IMG/VR virus record: IMGVR_UViG_3300032304_001448
Coordinates: 1-64,000 of that record
Reading direction: 5' to 3' (one strand)
Length of the DNA stretch: 64,000 bases
Origin: a virus
Part shown: positions 1 to 8,269 of the stretch, one piece after another
How the letters are laid out: each line of letters begins with the position of its first letter
How positions within the stretch are numbered: the stretch's first letter is position 1
Position numbers and translations under genes: made by a program
Notes under the pieces: model-generated
Told to the model about the DNA's origin: nothing
Database searches by the model: none
What the model saw: the letters and a program-made list of their open reading frames with translations, nothing else

Positions 1-1
1 C

Positions 2-274
2 AAAGTCTACGACCGCCTGCACGTTTACGCGCTCAACGCCATCCAGCCGACAGCCAACCCGCAAAGCGGAAGTATCACGGTCGAACTCTTGCCCTCGACG
101 CAAGACGGCGAACTCGCCAACGGAAGCCTCGTCCAGCGCATGACCGCGCCGTTGACGCCAGAAATCATGCAGGCAGTCCCCGAACTCGCCGCCGCGTTCG
201 CCGCAGTCCTCGCCGCGATTCCTGCGACCCAAGCCTACTTGGCCAGCCAGCAGGAGGCTCCGATCAATGAATAA
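2..274 (+). CDS. 5'-truncated small virion-associated protein
   Basis: The frame is open from the window edge to the TAA at 272-274, so the start lies outside the window; 90 residues are visible. The visible C-terminal half aligns by eye with the gene at 4715-5023: both have an LLP or FLP motif, then LVQRM or FVQKM, then VPELAAAFAAVL or VPEVAAAYAAIL, and end in a LAS-x-Q/N segment. The two are therefore paralogues, one upstream of the lysis cassette and one just after the capsid gene. No enzymatic motif is visible. I infer a small structural or assembly protein. The next gene starts at 267, overlapping the stop, which points to translational coupling. Confidence 0.7.
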   Translation, partial: KVYDRLHVYALNAIQPTANPQSGSITVELLPSTQDGELANGSLVQRMTAPLTPEIMQAVPELAAAFAAVLAAIPATQAYLASQQEAPINE

Positions 275-437
275 GCAAGTCACCCTCACCGAAGATCAGG
301 CCAAGCTCGTCATGCAGTGCTTGGACATTGCGACCAAAGCGGGCGGCTTGAACGCTGCCGCAGGCATCTTGCCGGTGGCAATGAGTATCGAAAAACAACT
401 CACCGCAGCCGAGGAGCCCAAGTTGCAGGAGTCCTAG
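267..437 (+). CDS. Small hypothetical protein (56 aa)
   Basis: It starts at an ATG that overlaps the end of the preceding gene by eight bases, a coupled arrangement common in this window. The product is mostly helical in appearance, beginning MNKQVTLTEDQAKLV and ending in a charged tail. It has no membrane segment, cysteine cluster or recognisable motif. It lies between a virion-associated gene and the lysis cassette, so a late structural or lysis accessory role is possible, but nothing in the sequence establishes it. Confidence 0.55.
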   Translation: MNKQVTLTEDQAKLVMQCLDIATKAGGLNAAAGILPVAMSIEKQLTAAEEPKLQES

Positions 438-455
438 CCCCGAAGCATATTAGTG

Positions 456-740
456 ATGAATGTCAGCGACCCGCTTAATCTCTTGGATCCCGACGGCTAT
501 CCTCGTCGGAGGGATGTGTCGTCGATGAGCTACGACGGCGAAAGGTTGGCCCGGTTGGAGACTAAGGTCGATCTGATCTTGGAGCACCAGGAGTCCTTCC
601 GGAGATCATTCGAGAAGCATGATGAGCGGCTCAAGCACTTGGAGAATACCAAGTCGACGATTTACGGGATCGCCGCCGCGATCGGGGCGCTCTCGGCTTT
701 CATCATGGACGGGTTGCGGGCGGCAATTTTGCAGCGATAG
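456..740 (+). CDS. Holin-like protein, coiled coil plus one membrane segment
   Basis: The product has 94 residues. The middle is strongly heptad-like (RLARLETKVDLILEHQE followed by ERLKHLENTKS), and one hydrophobic segment follows (IYGIAAAIGALSAFIM, about residues 68-83) with a short basic tail. This coiled-coil-then-membrane architecture is that of XhlA/haemolysin-type phage lysis accessory proteins. Its position, first in a run of membrane protein, lipoprotein and endolysin, supports a lysis role. The ATG at 456 is preferred to the GTG at 453. Element A (TAATAAC at 741-747) begins right after the stop. Confidence 0.6.
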   Translation: MNVSDPLNLLDPDGYPRRRDVSSMSYDGERLARLETKVDLILEHQESFRRSFEKHDERLKHLENTKSTIYGIAAAIGALSAFIMDGLRAAILQR

Positions 741-760
741 TAATAACCACACAAAATATT

Positions 761-937
761 ATGGAAATCACCAACATCATCCAAATCGTCAGCCAGCTTA
801 ATTGGCTGGAAATCATGGGTGCCGTGAGCGGGCTGCTGGCCGCGCTCATCGTCATCTTCGAACTCATCCCCGGCGACCAGCCTGAAAAGACGCTGCGCTC
901 GGTGGTGAACTTCATCGCGAAGTTCTCCCGCAAATGA
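761..937 (+). CDS. Small membrane protein, holin candidate (58 aa)
   Basis: The ATG lies 13 bases after element A (TAATAAC, 741-747). One clear membrane segment (LEIMGAVSGLLAALIVIFEL, about residues 16-35) is followed by a soluble tail rich in K and R (PEKTLRSVVNFIAKFSRK). Size and topology suit a small holin or antiholin. The stop overlaps the start of the lipoprotein gene (ATGA at 934-937), tying the two together in translation. No family-specific motif is visible, so the assignment rests on topology and neighbours. Confidence 0.6.
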   Translation: MEITNIIQIVSQLNWLEIMGAVSGLLAALIVIFELIPGDQPEKTLRSVVNFIAKFSRK

Positions 938-1077
938 AATACGCGGTCGCGGCGGTGGCTTTGCTCCTCACCGGCTGCGTCACGCCGAAGATCGGCTTCG
1001 GCTACGACTTCCTGAACCAACGGGTGACGGTCTCGGTCGAGCCGGGCGACGGGAAAAAAGTGGTCAAGCCTGAGTAG
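934..1077 (+). CDS. Small lipoprotein, possible outer-membrane spanin
   Basis: This 47-residue protein starts at the ATGA overlap with the preceding gene. It has a short signal peptide (MKYAVAAVALLLTGC) with lipobox LTGC, so Cys15 would be lipidated after cleavage. The mature part is about 33 residues. Small phage lipoproteins encoded between holin and endolysin are typically o-spanins (Rz1-like) that disrupt the outer membrane of Gram-negative hosts; a matching inner-membrane spanin is not obvious unless one of the two membrane proteins upstream serves. It implies a host with an outer membrane. The endolysin starts two bases after the stop. Confidence 0.6.
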   Translation: MKYAVAAVALLLTGCVTPKIGFGYDFLNQRVTVSVEPGDGKKVVKPE

Positions 1078-1078
1078 T

Positions 1079-1594
1079 ATGATTCAAAAGCTGGCGGATG
1101 TCGCGATGTCCCAGGTGGGGGTGCGTGAATCGGGTGGCAATAACCGCGGGGCCAAGATCCGCGTCTACCAAGCCGCATCGAGTTTGCCGCCCGGACCCTG
1201 GCCTTGGTGCGCGGCCTTTGTCGATTGGTGCGTGCAGCAGTGGCTCGGGTATCCTGAAGCGCGGAAGTGGCTCGGCTTGAAGCATAGCTCGCCTGCGAAA
1301 TGGCGACCGACCACGGCACTGGCTTTCGGTCTGATCGAGTGGGCCAAGAAGCGTCCGAACACGGTGACCGTGCTACCGGAATCAGCCAAGGCTGCGGTGG
1401 GGGACATCGTCGTCTTTGACTTCTCCCATACAGGGATCGTGGTCGGGGTGGGGGCTCGGACGATCGATGTGGTCGAAGGCAATACCAATGGTCGCGGTGA
1501 CCGTGACTCCGAGACGGGCGACGGAGTTTGGCTCAAGAAGCGCAACGTCTCGTTGGCTCGTGCCTTCCTCCGGATTCATCCGAGCAAAGCGTAA
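1079..1594 (+). CDS. Endolysin, CHAP-type peptidoglycan amidase/peptidase
   Basis: The 171-residue protein carries a CHAP-like cysteine peptidase fold: catalytic Cys44 in WPWCAAFVDW, His117 in FDFSHTGIVVG and a downstream acidic/polar pair in VVEGNTN (residues 131-137). This is the usual C, H, E/N order. It would cut peptide or amide bonds of the cell wall at the end of infection. There is no signal peptide, so export should depend on the holin candidates upstream. The stop codon is the first TAA of an element A copy (1592-1598), which leads into the next gene. Confidence 0.8.
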   Translation: MIQKLADVAMSQVGVRESGGNNRGAKIRVYQAASSLPPGPWPWCAAFVDWCVQQWLGYPEARKWLGLKHSSPAKWRPTTALAFGLIEWAKKRPNTVTVLPESAKAAVGDIVVFDFSHTGIVVGVGARTIDVVEGNTNGRGDRDSETGDGVWLKKRNVSLARAFLRIHPSKA

Positions 1595-1612
1595 TAACGC
1601 CTCAATCTCTTT

Positions 1613-1900
1613 ATGAAACACAATCTAAACTCATTCCGCCGCAACGAGCATCTCCAAGGCGGACTCGCCGAAGTGCTGCGCCACCCCTCGATGCAAGCCG
1701 CCCTCGATGTGCTCCGCGATCTCGGGGAGCCGACCGAGATGCCGGTGCCGAGTGATGTCGACTTTCTAATTTTCAACGCCCTGCAAAACGCCCGCCGCGA
1801 AGGGTTCTTCCACGCGCTGCGTTCCCTCGAAGCCTTGGCGACCCCGATCAAGGTCGTCCCGTCCACCAAGGATCTGATGCCGAACTTGGTCGACGAATAA
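1613..1900 (+). CDS. Hypothetical protein upstream of the scaffold gene (95 aa)
   Basis: It starts about 14 bases after element A and three bases separate its stop from the scaffold start, so it is co-transcribed with the head genes. The sequence is soluble and mixed-charge (RRNEHLQGGLAEVL, DVDFLIFNALQNARREGF). No motif identifies it. The position suggests a small virion or head-assembly protein. Confidence 0.65.
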   Translation: MKHNLNSFRRNEHLQGGLAEVLRHPSMQAALDVLRDLGEPTEMPVPSDVDFLIFNALQNARREGFFHALRSLEALATPIKVVPSTKDLMPNLVDE

Positions 1901-1903
1901 TTT

Positions 1904-3172
1904 ATGGCAGAAACCAACACGCCGAGTAACCCGTCCGCCCCGGCGTCGGACAACCAACCAAGCACCACTCCGGAGCTATCCGAAGCCGGTGGCACTATGA
2001 CTTTCGACGCGGCTCGTTCGCTGTCGGAAGCCTTCAACTCGATCGGCAAAGAGCCTACCGCTCCCACGCCCGAGGCACCCAAGGCGGAAGCCCCCAAGGC
2101 TCCCGAGACCAAAACCGAAGCACCTAAGACGGAACCCGTTGCGGAACCGAGCAAAGCAGAAGCCCCGGCCACGGCCGATGCCGACGCTTTGGCTGAACTC
2201 CTGGGCGGACCGAAGAAAGCCGAGGCCAAGCCGGAGCCGGACGACGCACCCCCCGAAGGAGCGATGACCGAAGGTGCCACGAAGAAGTGGGCCGAGCAGC
2301 GCAAGGCACTCAAAGAGGAGCGCCGTCGCCGCGAGGAACTCGAAGCCAAGGTGGCTGAACTGGAGAAGAAGTCGACCGATGTCGCACCCGACGAGGTCAA
2401 AGCTCTCCGCGAGACGGTCGATGCCTACGAGCGCGAGCTTCAAATTGCGCGGGTCGAGGCGACCAAGGAATTCAAAGATGCGGTCGCGGTGCCCCGTGAA
2501 CGGATCAACGGGCAACTCGAATCCTTCGCCAAGAAGTATGAGTTCCGTGAGGCCGACGCTCGCGTAGCGTTTGCCGAAGCCGATCCGGAGAAGCAGACCG
2601 AGCTACTCGTCGACATGGCCAGCGGCATGAATGACCGCGACCGGATGCGCTTCTACGCGATGGCGGAAGAATGGCAGAAGGTCGAAGGCATCGCCAACAA
2701 GGTGCGCCACAATGCGAAGCTCGCCCTGGAGAAGATCCAAGAACATCACACCGAGCAGCAGAAAGCGTTCATCGAGCAGCGCAACAAGCAGTATCGGGGA
2801 GCCCTGGAGAAGATCTGGGGCGATGTCTCCGAGAAAGCTCCGCTCTTCCGCCGCCGTGAAGGCGACGATGCGTGGAATCAGAAGATCGGGGAGATTGAGC
2901 AATTCGCCACGGGACTGGATTGGAACGTGGTGGCCGATAGCGACCAAGCACGAGCCGAAGTCGCTCTCCGGGCCGCAGCCTCACCGTTCCTCTATGGTCT
3001 GGTGCAGCAGTTGTTCGCCAAGACGGCCGAGCTAAACAAGACCCTCTCGAAATACCAGAGCGCGAAGCCTGGTGCGGGTGGGGGAGCAGCCGACCCGATC
3101 GTGGGCAGCGGCCAAGAGGAGAAGGTCGAGCACGAGGACTTCTTCTCGGCGATCAAGTCGGGGTTATCTTAA
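1904..3172 (+). CDS. Capsid scaffolding protein
   Basis: The 422-residue protein has a proline/alanine/lysine-rich disordered N-terminal third (about residues 1-130, many A-P-K repeats), a long charged coiled coil (about 130-190, KEERRRREELEAKVAEL) and a helical C-terminal half with a short acidic tail (EEKVEHEDFF). It lies directly upstream of the capsid gene, and that composition is typical of phage scaffolds, which template procapsid assembly and leave before DNA packaging. No protease motif is visible. A strong terminator follows the stop. Confidence 0.75.
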   Translation: MAETNTPSNPSAPASDNQPSTTPELSEAGGTMTFDAARSLSEAFNSIGKEPTAPTPEAPKAEAPKAPETKTEAPKTEPVAEPSKAEAPATADADALAELLGGPKKAEAKPEPDDAPPEGAMTEGATKKWAEQRKALKEERRRREELEAKVAELEKKSTDVAPDEVKALRETVDAYERELQIARVEATKEFKDAVAVPRERINGQLESFAKKYEFREADARVAFAEADPEKQTELLVDMASGMNDRDRMRFYAMAEEWQKVEGIANKVRHNAKLALEKIQEHHTEQQKAFIEQRNKQYRGALEKIWGDVSEKAPLFRRREGDDAWNQKIGEIEQFATGLDWNVVADSDQARAEVALRAAASPFLYGLVQQLFAKTAELNKTLSKYQSAKPGAGGGAADPIVGSGQEEKVEHEDFFSAIKSGLS

Positions 3173-3203
3173 AATCCCTCCGGAAACTTCGGTGACCGGA
3201 CGC

Positions 3204-3234
3204 GAGGGAGGGGGACATTTTGCCCCCTCCCTTT
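3204..3234 (+). terminator. Rho-independent terminator after the scaffold gene
   Basis: A 9-bp perfect stem (GGGAGGGGG at 3206-3214 with CCCCCTCCC at 3223-3231) closes an 8-base loop (ACATTTTG), extends by one A-T pair and runs into a short T run. It lies 30 bases after the scaffold stop and should set scaffold and capsid expression apart. Confidence 0.8.
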
Positions 3235-3256
3235 GCATTTATAATAAGCCCGTAAT

Positions 3257-3285
3257 TTGACAGCCCCTTAACTGAGCGTAACTTA
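3257..3285 (+). promoter_or_regulatory. Possible promoter of the major capsid gene
   Basis: TTGACA at 3257-3262 matches the -35 consensus exactly. The hexamer 17 bases on (AACTTA, or TAACTT one base earlier) is a weak -10. The position, just past a terminator and 190 bases upstream of the most highly expressed virion gene, makes a promoter reasonable. The remaining leader up to 3471 holds element A (3437-3443) and an AGGAG ribosome binding site, nothing else I can name. Confidence 0.35.
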
Positions 3286-3471
3286 GTCTCACGTTTACGG
3301 GTAGCGGCAATCATCCGGTAGAAATCAGAAAAGATAGGTTCGCGAGGAAGCCCGATCCGCGACGGGAAGAGAAAAGCAAAATCGTGGTGTTGTTACTAGC
3401 CTCGGACCGCATGTGCGTCTCCCGATCAAGGCAAAGTAATAACCCCACAAATTAGGAGAAAAACAAGCATT

Positions 3472-4647
3472 ATGCCTTGCAATAATATTGAAGCTCTCTT
3501 CGTGGAACATGCCGGCCTTATCCGGAACAATGTCTCGAAGAACATCATCAACTCCGATTTCTACCTGAAGTATCTGCCGCGTGAGCAGTGGATGGACGGG
3601 CAAGGAACGGAATATAGTTACCCGATCTATGAGCGCACGCTCTCGTCCAGCCCCGTCACTTTCAATGCATGGGAGTCTTCGGACGGCGAAGCGGGTGGTC
3701 AGTGCCAGATTGCCGGTCAGTCGATCGACAATTTCGGCATCACCCTGCGTTCCACGAGCCTCAAAAAGGCCGCGCTGAACTCGCCCGACATCTGTCTGGA
3801 CGATCTTCAGTTCGCCTGGCAGGTCGAAGATCAGGTCAAAAACATCGTTCGCGTTCTTTCCGAGAACACGAAATGGGTTTGGACCAACGCTTATCAGGAC
3901 GAGTATATCGACGCTTGCGGCACCAAAATGGTCGCGGCCCCGAACCTCCCGTCCGGTAGTGCGACCTTCCCTGTCACACCCGCTACTTCTAAATTGACTT
4001 GGGGTATCCTTGAGGCGATTTACGAACAGTTGGGATACGCAGGCGGTGGCATCAATCCGTTCGCCCGTGTCGACGAGATGACTCCCATCTACGCGGCAGT
4101 CGGCGAGCGTTTCACGTTCCATGATCTCAAGCGTCAAGACGCCAACACCCGTGACGACTTCCGTTACGCTTTCGAAGGATCGGAGACCCAGTCCCCGATG
4201 CTCGGAGCGCCCGGTCTCTCCGGTGTGTATCGCGGCTATCGCTTCTTCACGATCGAGTTCCCGCCTCGCTACGACTTCGTCGGCGGTGCATGGGTTCGTC
4301 GTCAGCCGTTCTCCTCCACCCCGACTCGTAAGGGTGACAAGTGGGAAGTTTCGGATGCGTATAAGAACGCTCAATTCACGGACACCGCGATTTATCACGC
4401 TGACGTGTTGAAAGTTCTTGTGCCCAAGCCGAAAGCTGTCAGCCCGATGAAGTATAACCCCCAGTATAGCTGGACCGGTGAATTCGTCTGGCGGAACATC
4501 CCTGACCGCGACTGCAACGTCGATGGTAATACAGGGTTCTTCCGTGCGCTGTTCGCCTACGGCCCCAAGGTTGAGCGTCCTGACCTCGGCTTCGTGGTTC
4601 GCCACCGCCGCTGCCAGCGTGCCCTCGACCTGGTCGCTTGCTACTAA
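3472..4647 (+). CDS. Major capsid protein
   Basis: The 391-residue protein has the expected size and its own transcription signals: a terminator and possible promoter upstream, element A at 3437-3443, an AGGAG ribosome binding site about 13 bases before the ATG and a hairpin just after the stop. It directly follows the scaffold gene. It is rich in aromatic and polar residues with no enzymatic motif, as expected of an HK97-type shell protein. I see no convincing sequence signature by eye, so the assignment rests on context, length and signals. Several small modular virion genes follow. Confidence 0.75.
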   Translation: MPCNNIEALFVEHAGLIRNNVSKNIINSDFYLKYLPREQWMDGQGTEYSYPIYERTLSSSPVTFNAWESSDGEAGGQCQIAGQSIDNFGITLRSTSLKKAALNSPDICLDDLQFAWQVEDQVKNIVRVLSENTKWVWTNAYQDEYIDACGTKMVAAPNLPSGSATFPVTPATSKLTWGILEAIYEQLGYAGGGINPFARVDEMTPIYAAVGERFTFHDLKRQDANTRDDFRYAFEGSETQSPMLGAPGLSGVYRGYRFFTIEFPPRYDFVGGAWVRRQPFSSTPTRKGDKWEVSDAYKNAQFTDTAIYHADVLKVLVPKPKAVSPMKYNPQYSWTGEFVWRNIPDRDCNVDGNTGFFRALFAYGPKVERPDLGFVVRHRRCQRALDLVACY

Positions 4648-4666
4648 GAGGTAGCACCTCACATCA

Positions 4667-4690
4667 CTCTGGGAGCTTCGGCTCCCAGGG
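4667..4690 (+). terminator. Stable UUCG-loop hairpin after the capsid gene
   Basis: CTGGGAGC (4669-4676) pairs with GCTCCCAG (4681-4688) around a TTCG tetraloop, with one wobble and one further G-C pair beyond. No T run follows, so it may attenuate transcription or protect the 3' end of the capsid mRNA instead of ending transcription. Confidence 0.6.
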
Positions 4691-4714
4691 TGCCAGAGGC
4701 GCTGCATTTTGAGC

Positions 4715-5023
4715 ATGAACATCCCTTCACCGAACCCTCTCGTTTTCCCTGCCACCCCCGAGGTGGTGTTTTCGAGTCTTTGGATCAAGCGTCTGCTCTT
4801 GGAGAGTAACGCCGTCGACCAAGGGAAGATGGAGGCCGAGTTCCTCCCCTACAACGCCGACACCAAACAAATCGCGCCGGACAGCTTTGTGCAGAAAATG
4901 TCGACCGACGATTTGTGGACGGCGATCAATGAAGTTCCGGAGGTCGCGGCGGCTTATGCTGCTATATTAGACTCTGTCGCGCCAATGATGGCGTGGCTTG
5001 CCAGTAGAAACCAAACACTATGA
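4715..5023 (+). CDS. Small virion-associated protein, paralogue of the window's first gene
   Basis: The start is taken at ATG 4715, 25 bases after the capsid hairpin; an in-frame TTG at 4709 is possible. The 102-residue product matches the truncated gene at 2-274 along its C-terminal half (FLP, FVQKM, VPEVAAAYAAIL, LASRN). Duplication within one phage genome of a small gene next to head genes suggests a head-completion, connector or decoration role. No motif decides among these. It overlaps the next gene at ATGA (5020-5023). Confidence 0.65.
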   Translation: MNIPSPNPLVFPATPEVVFSSLWIKRLLLESNAVDQGKMEAEFLPYNADTKQIAPDSFVQKMSTDDLWTAINEVPEVAAAYAAILDSVAPMMAWLASRNQTL

Positions 5024-5247
5024 AATTCCCTATTCCCGAAGGTATGGTTCCGCCCGATGGCGTGACCGAAGGCTCCACTTTTGACGCGCTGGCTACCCTG
5101 CGCCTTGAAGCTGACGGACTCACCTTGGTCGCTGTTGACGGTCTTCCCGTCGCCGAGACCGAAGCTGACGACGCCGAGGACATGGCCGAAGCCGCTGGTG
5201 AAGAGATGGGCTTCGACGAAGCCATCCGCTCCGGAATGATGGAGTAA
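5020..5247 (+). CDS. Small acidic protein (75 aa)
   Basis: It starts at an ATGA overlap with the preceding gene and is followed four bases later by the nozzle-like gene. The second half is very acidic (EADDAEDMAEAAGEEMG). No domain is recognised. Co-translation with virion genes suggests an assembly or decoration function, but this is inference. Confidence 0.6.
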   Translation: MKFPIPEGMVPPDGVTEGSTFDALATLRLEADGLTLVAVDGLPVAETEADDAEDMAEAAGEEMGFDEAIRSGMME

Positions 5248-5251
5248 TCGC

Positions 5252-8098
5252 ATGATCGCCGACACGGAGCGTCTCATCGACGGCTTCCGCGGCCTTCCTG
5301 CGGGGATGGACGGCTCCAAGGAGCCGCCCCAGACACCAAGCGAAGCCGCTTGGTATGCCACTAACGTCACCTTCCGCGGCGGCAACGGACCGAAGACCCG
5401 TCCTGGGTTTCGTGAGATCCCGCCGACTTACTGGCGCAACCCGCAGCCGCCGAGGACGAGTTCCTCGATTTCCGGTAGCGGCTCACTCGCTACGGTCACG
5501 ACCACGGCGAACCACGGCTACGATGACAGCGATGTGGTGACGATCTCGGGAGCTTCGCCTTCCGGATTCAACGGCACTTACCGGATCACCAAAACCGGAG
5601 CGACGACTTTTACTTACGCCAATGCGACGAGCGGAACGGCAAGCACGCAGGGCTCGATCGTCCGCGACATTGACTCGACTTACGGCGAGGATTTCTACAA
5701 CTCAGCGACCAGCCGGACGCGCTACGCCAACGACATCCAGTCCGGCACCTTCCTGCAAGGGACGCTGGTCTACCAAGATCCCCGCGAGGGAAACCCGACC
5801 GAGTTGATCGTTGTTGTCGATGGCAAGATCATGGCGCTCGATTTCGAAGCACGTTCCGTGATGCGTGTAAATCTGAGCGATGAAATGGATACCACGCTTC
5901 CCGTCTTCATGGTTCAGGCGGAGAAGTATGTCATCATCCAGAACGGGCTCGATGAGCCTCGGGTTTATGATGGATATGTCTGCCGCCGAGCCAGCTACTA
6001 CGGGATCCAAGCGGTGCCGATCGGCAAGCAGATGGCTTATGGTCAGGGGCGGCTTTTTGTCGCGGTCAATGAAGGATCGGAGATTGTCGCGGGTGACTTG
6101 GTCTTCGGGGGATCGACGACCAATGTTGGAATTACCAGTTCGAGCGCGGCCAACCCCACGGTCATTACCACGGCGAGAGACCACGGATTCTCGGTCGGCG
6201 ATCAAGTGACTCTCAGCGGGCACAGCAGCACGCCCCCGATCAATTCGACTTACACGATCGGAACAACGCCTGCCGCCAATACATTTACCATCCCGGTCGC
6301 CGTGACGAGCGGCGGCAGCGGCGGGTTTGTCAGCCGCTTCAATGCGGGGGAAGACAGCGACCTTTTGCGCTTCACGGAGAACACCTACCTCAACGAAGGT
6401 GGGGCGTTGGCCCCGAGCGGGAAGGTGGGTCGGGTCAAAGCCTTGGCCTTCCTTCCGGTGCAAGACACGGCTACGGGGCAGGGGGATCTCATCGCGTTCT
6501 GTGAACGTGGCGCGGTGACCCTCGCGGTGTCTGGTCCGCGGGATAAGTGGAAAGACACCGAAGGCTTTCAGCGCGTGCTGTTCGACAACATCGGCACGAC
6601 GAGCGAGAGCATCCTGTCGGTCAACGGCGATTTGTTCTTCCGCTCCCTGGAAGGCAACGGCATCCGCAATTACCGCAATGCCCGCGCCGAGGCGGCGGGC
6701 TACGGGCAGACCCCGATCTCTGCCGAGATTGATCCCATTCTGAAACAGGATACTTCGTGGATGCTCGATAATGTGAGCTTCGCCCAATTCGACGGACGGC
6801 TTTTGATGACTTGCTTACCGCAGCGTTTGCCGCGTCGGGCAGCGAACCAGACCGAGGCTGACACCTACGCAGCAGAGCCCATCCCGACAATTTTCAACGG
6901 CGTTGCCGTGTTGGATTTCCAATCAACCTCGGCAGGGCGCGGAAAATCCGCGGCGGTTTTCGATGGTGTCTGGACGGGGATTCGTATTGTGAAACTTATC
7001 CAAGGCACCTTCGATGGTGATCCGCAGTGCTATGCTTGGTGCTTCCATGAAGACGATACGGGTCGGCGCATCGAGCTTTGGCAGGTGACTAAGGACGATG
7101 AATACGACACGCCGGTCGAAGGACCGCGGGTCATCCACTCGGGCATCGTGACGGGGGCAATGAACTTCGAGGACAACATGGGCCTGAAAAAGCTGATCCG
7201 CTGCGACTTGTGGTTCGATGATATCGGCGGTGGGCCGGACAACGAGTTCAACTGTTCGCTGGCTTATCGGCCCGACGACTACCCGAACTTTACGACGTGG
7301 CAGAGTTTCGAGCGCAATTTCAAGACGGAGTTCCTCTTGGAGAGTAAGAACCTTCTCTCTTGGTCTGAGAAGATCAACGATGCGACGTGGACTAAAACCA
7401 ACAGCACAGTCACGTCTGATACGGCCAATGACCCTCTCGGGTTGCTTACTCTAACGGCGGACAGCCTTTTAGAGACCACAGCTACAGGAGAGCACAACAT
7501 TCTCCGCGTGACCCCGACGCTTGGATCTCTGACCACTTATACTTTTTCCGTCTACGTAAAACCATCCGGCAGGACTCGTCTTCTGTTGAGGTTATCCAAC
7601 ACAGGAGGCGCTTATTCCGCAGCCCGCAGTGCCTATTTCACACTGACGGGGACAGGAGCTTTCGACAACGTGACCAGCGGATCTACCGCGCAGATTACGG
7701 CTTTGGAAGACGGCTGGTATCGTTGCTCGCTTACCTCGACCACGACAGGATCGGGAACGACCCAAGCAATTATCGGACTTGTTTCTACTGGAACGACGAT
7801 CAGCTATGCGGGCAACGTATCGGCAGGGGCTATCCTTTGGGGTGCCCAGTTGGAGGCCAATACCTCGGCCACATCTTACGATCCTGACCCGCCGCAGCTT
7901 CTCAACTACGAGCGAGGCTACGCTCCCCAGGTTCGCTTTCCGGCCCCACCCAGAACGGCGAATCTGGCCACGGACGTTCCGGCTTACTTGGGTTATGATT
8001 TCACCTTGCGGGTCAACTGGTCGGGCCGTGCCCGGCTCGGCCGGCTCATGCTGCACGGAAACCGGCTCACCGAAGCCGTCAACGGAGGAACCCTCTAA
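5252..8098 (+). CDS. Large tail (nozzle-like) protein with embedded carbohydrate-binding-type domain
   Basis: The N-terminus (DGFRGLPAGMDGS, then WYATNVTFRGGNGPKTRPGF) resembles the first strand of podophage nozzle or tail-stabilisation proteins, where A-x-N-x-T-x-R-G-G and R-P-G-F mark the beta propeller. Two related Thr/Gly-rich insertions share the plan HG(Y/F), then V-T-I-S-G or V-T-L-S-G, then T-Y-x-I (about residues 75-135 and 290-355). Residues about 690-885 form a jelly-roll-like module with a YTFSVYVKPSG motif, as in carbohydrate-binding domains of phage tails. At 948 residues it is longer than T7 gp12, which the insertions explain. It overlaps the next gene at TAATG. Confidence 0.65.
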   Translation: MIADTERLIDGFRGLPAGMDGSKEPPQTPSEAAWYATNVTFRGGNGPKTRPGFREIPPTYWRNPQPPRTSSSISGSGSLATVTTTANHGYDDSDVVTISGASPSGFNGTYRITKTGATTFTYANATSGTASTQGSIVRDIDSTYGEDFYNSATSRTRYANDIQSGTFLQGTLVYQDPREGNPTELIVVVDGKIMALDFEARSVMRVNLSDEMDTTLPVFMVQAEKYVIIQNGLDEPRVYDGYVCRRASYYGIQAVPIGKQMAYGQGRLFVAVNEGSEIVAGDLVFGGSTTNVGITSSSAANPTVITTARDHGFSVGDQVTLSGHSSTPPINSTYTIGTTPAANTFTIPVAVTSGGSGGFVSRFNAGEDSDLLRFTENTYLNEGGALAPSGKVGRVKALAFLPVQDTATGQGDLIAFCERGAVTLAVSGPRDKWKDTEGFQRVLFDNIGTTSESILSVNGDLFFRSLEGNGIRNYRNARAEAAGYGQTPISAEIDPILKQDTSWMLDNVSFAQFDGRLLMTCLPQRLPRRAANQTEADTYAAEPIPTIFNGVAVLDFQSTSAGRGKSAAVFDGVWTGIRIVKLIQGTFDGDPQCYAWCFHEDDTGRRIELWQVTKDDEYDTPVEGPRVIHSGIVTGAMNFEDNMGLKKLIRCDLWFDDIGGGPDNEFNCSLAYRPDDYPNFTTWQSFERNFKTEFLLESKNLLSWSEKINDATWTKTNSTVTSDTANDPLGLLTLTADSLLETTATGEHNILRVTPTLGSLTTYTFSVYVKPSGRTRLLLRLSNTGGAYSAARSAYFTLTGTGAFDNVTSGSTAQITALEDGWYRCSLTSTTTGSGTTQAIIGLVSTGTTISYAGNVSAGAILWGAQLEANTSATSYDPDPPQLLNYERGYAPQVRFPAPPRTANLATDVPAYLGYDFTLRVNWSGRARLGRLMLHGNRLTEAVNGGTL

Positions 8099-8256
8099 TG
8101 GCCGAAGTCAAAGAACTCTTCAGTTTGGATGATTCACTGACCACGGTTCAGGATTCATGGAGCAGTTTGCCCGCTGGGCTCACACTGCTCATTGAAGATT
8201 CTCCAACTGCGTATACCTTACTGATCGACGACACCTTTTCTCTTTTGATCGAATAA
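8098..8256 (+). CDS. Small hypothetical protein (52 aa)
   Basis: It begins at the TAATG overlap with the nozzle-like gene. The sequence repeats a short pattern, LLIEDSPTAYTLLIDDTFSLLIE, as three LLI-E/D steps, suggesting a small beta structure. The stop codon is the first TAA of an element A copy (8254-8260), which precedes the tail-fibre gene. Function unknown; a chaperone or attachment peptide for the neighbouring fibre is possible. Confidence 0.5.
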   Translation: MAEVKELFSLDDSLTTVQDSWSSLPAGLTLLIEDSPTAYTLLIDDTFSLLIE

Positions 8257-8269
8257 TAACTCCGCAACC

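Noticed and set aside
3325-4788. Long minus-strand frame opposite the capsid gene
   Set aside because: Composition is Arg/Val/Gly-rich as expected for the antisense of a GC-rich gene; it has no ribosome site and crosses the terminator and promoter region.
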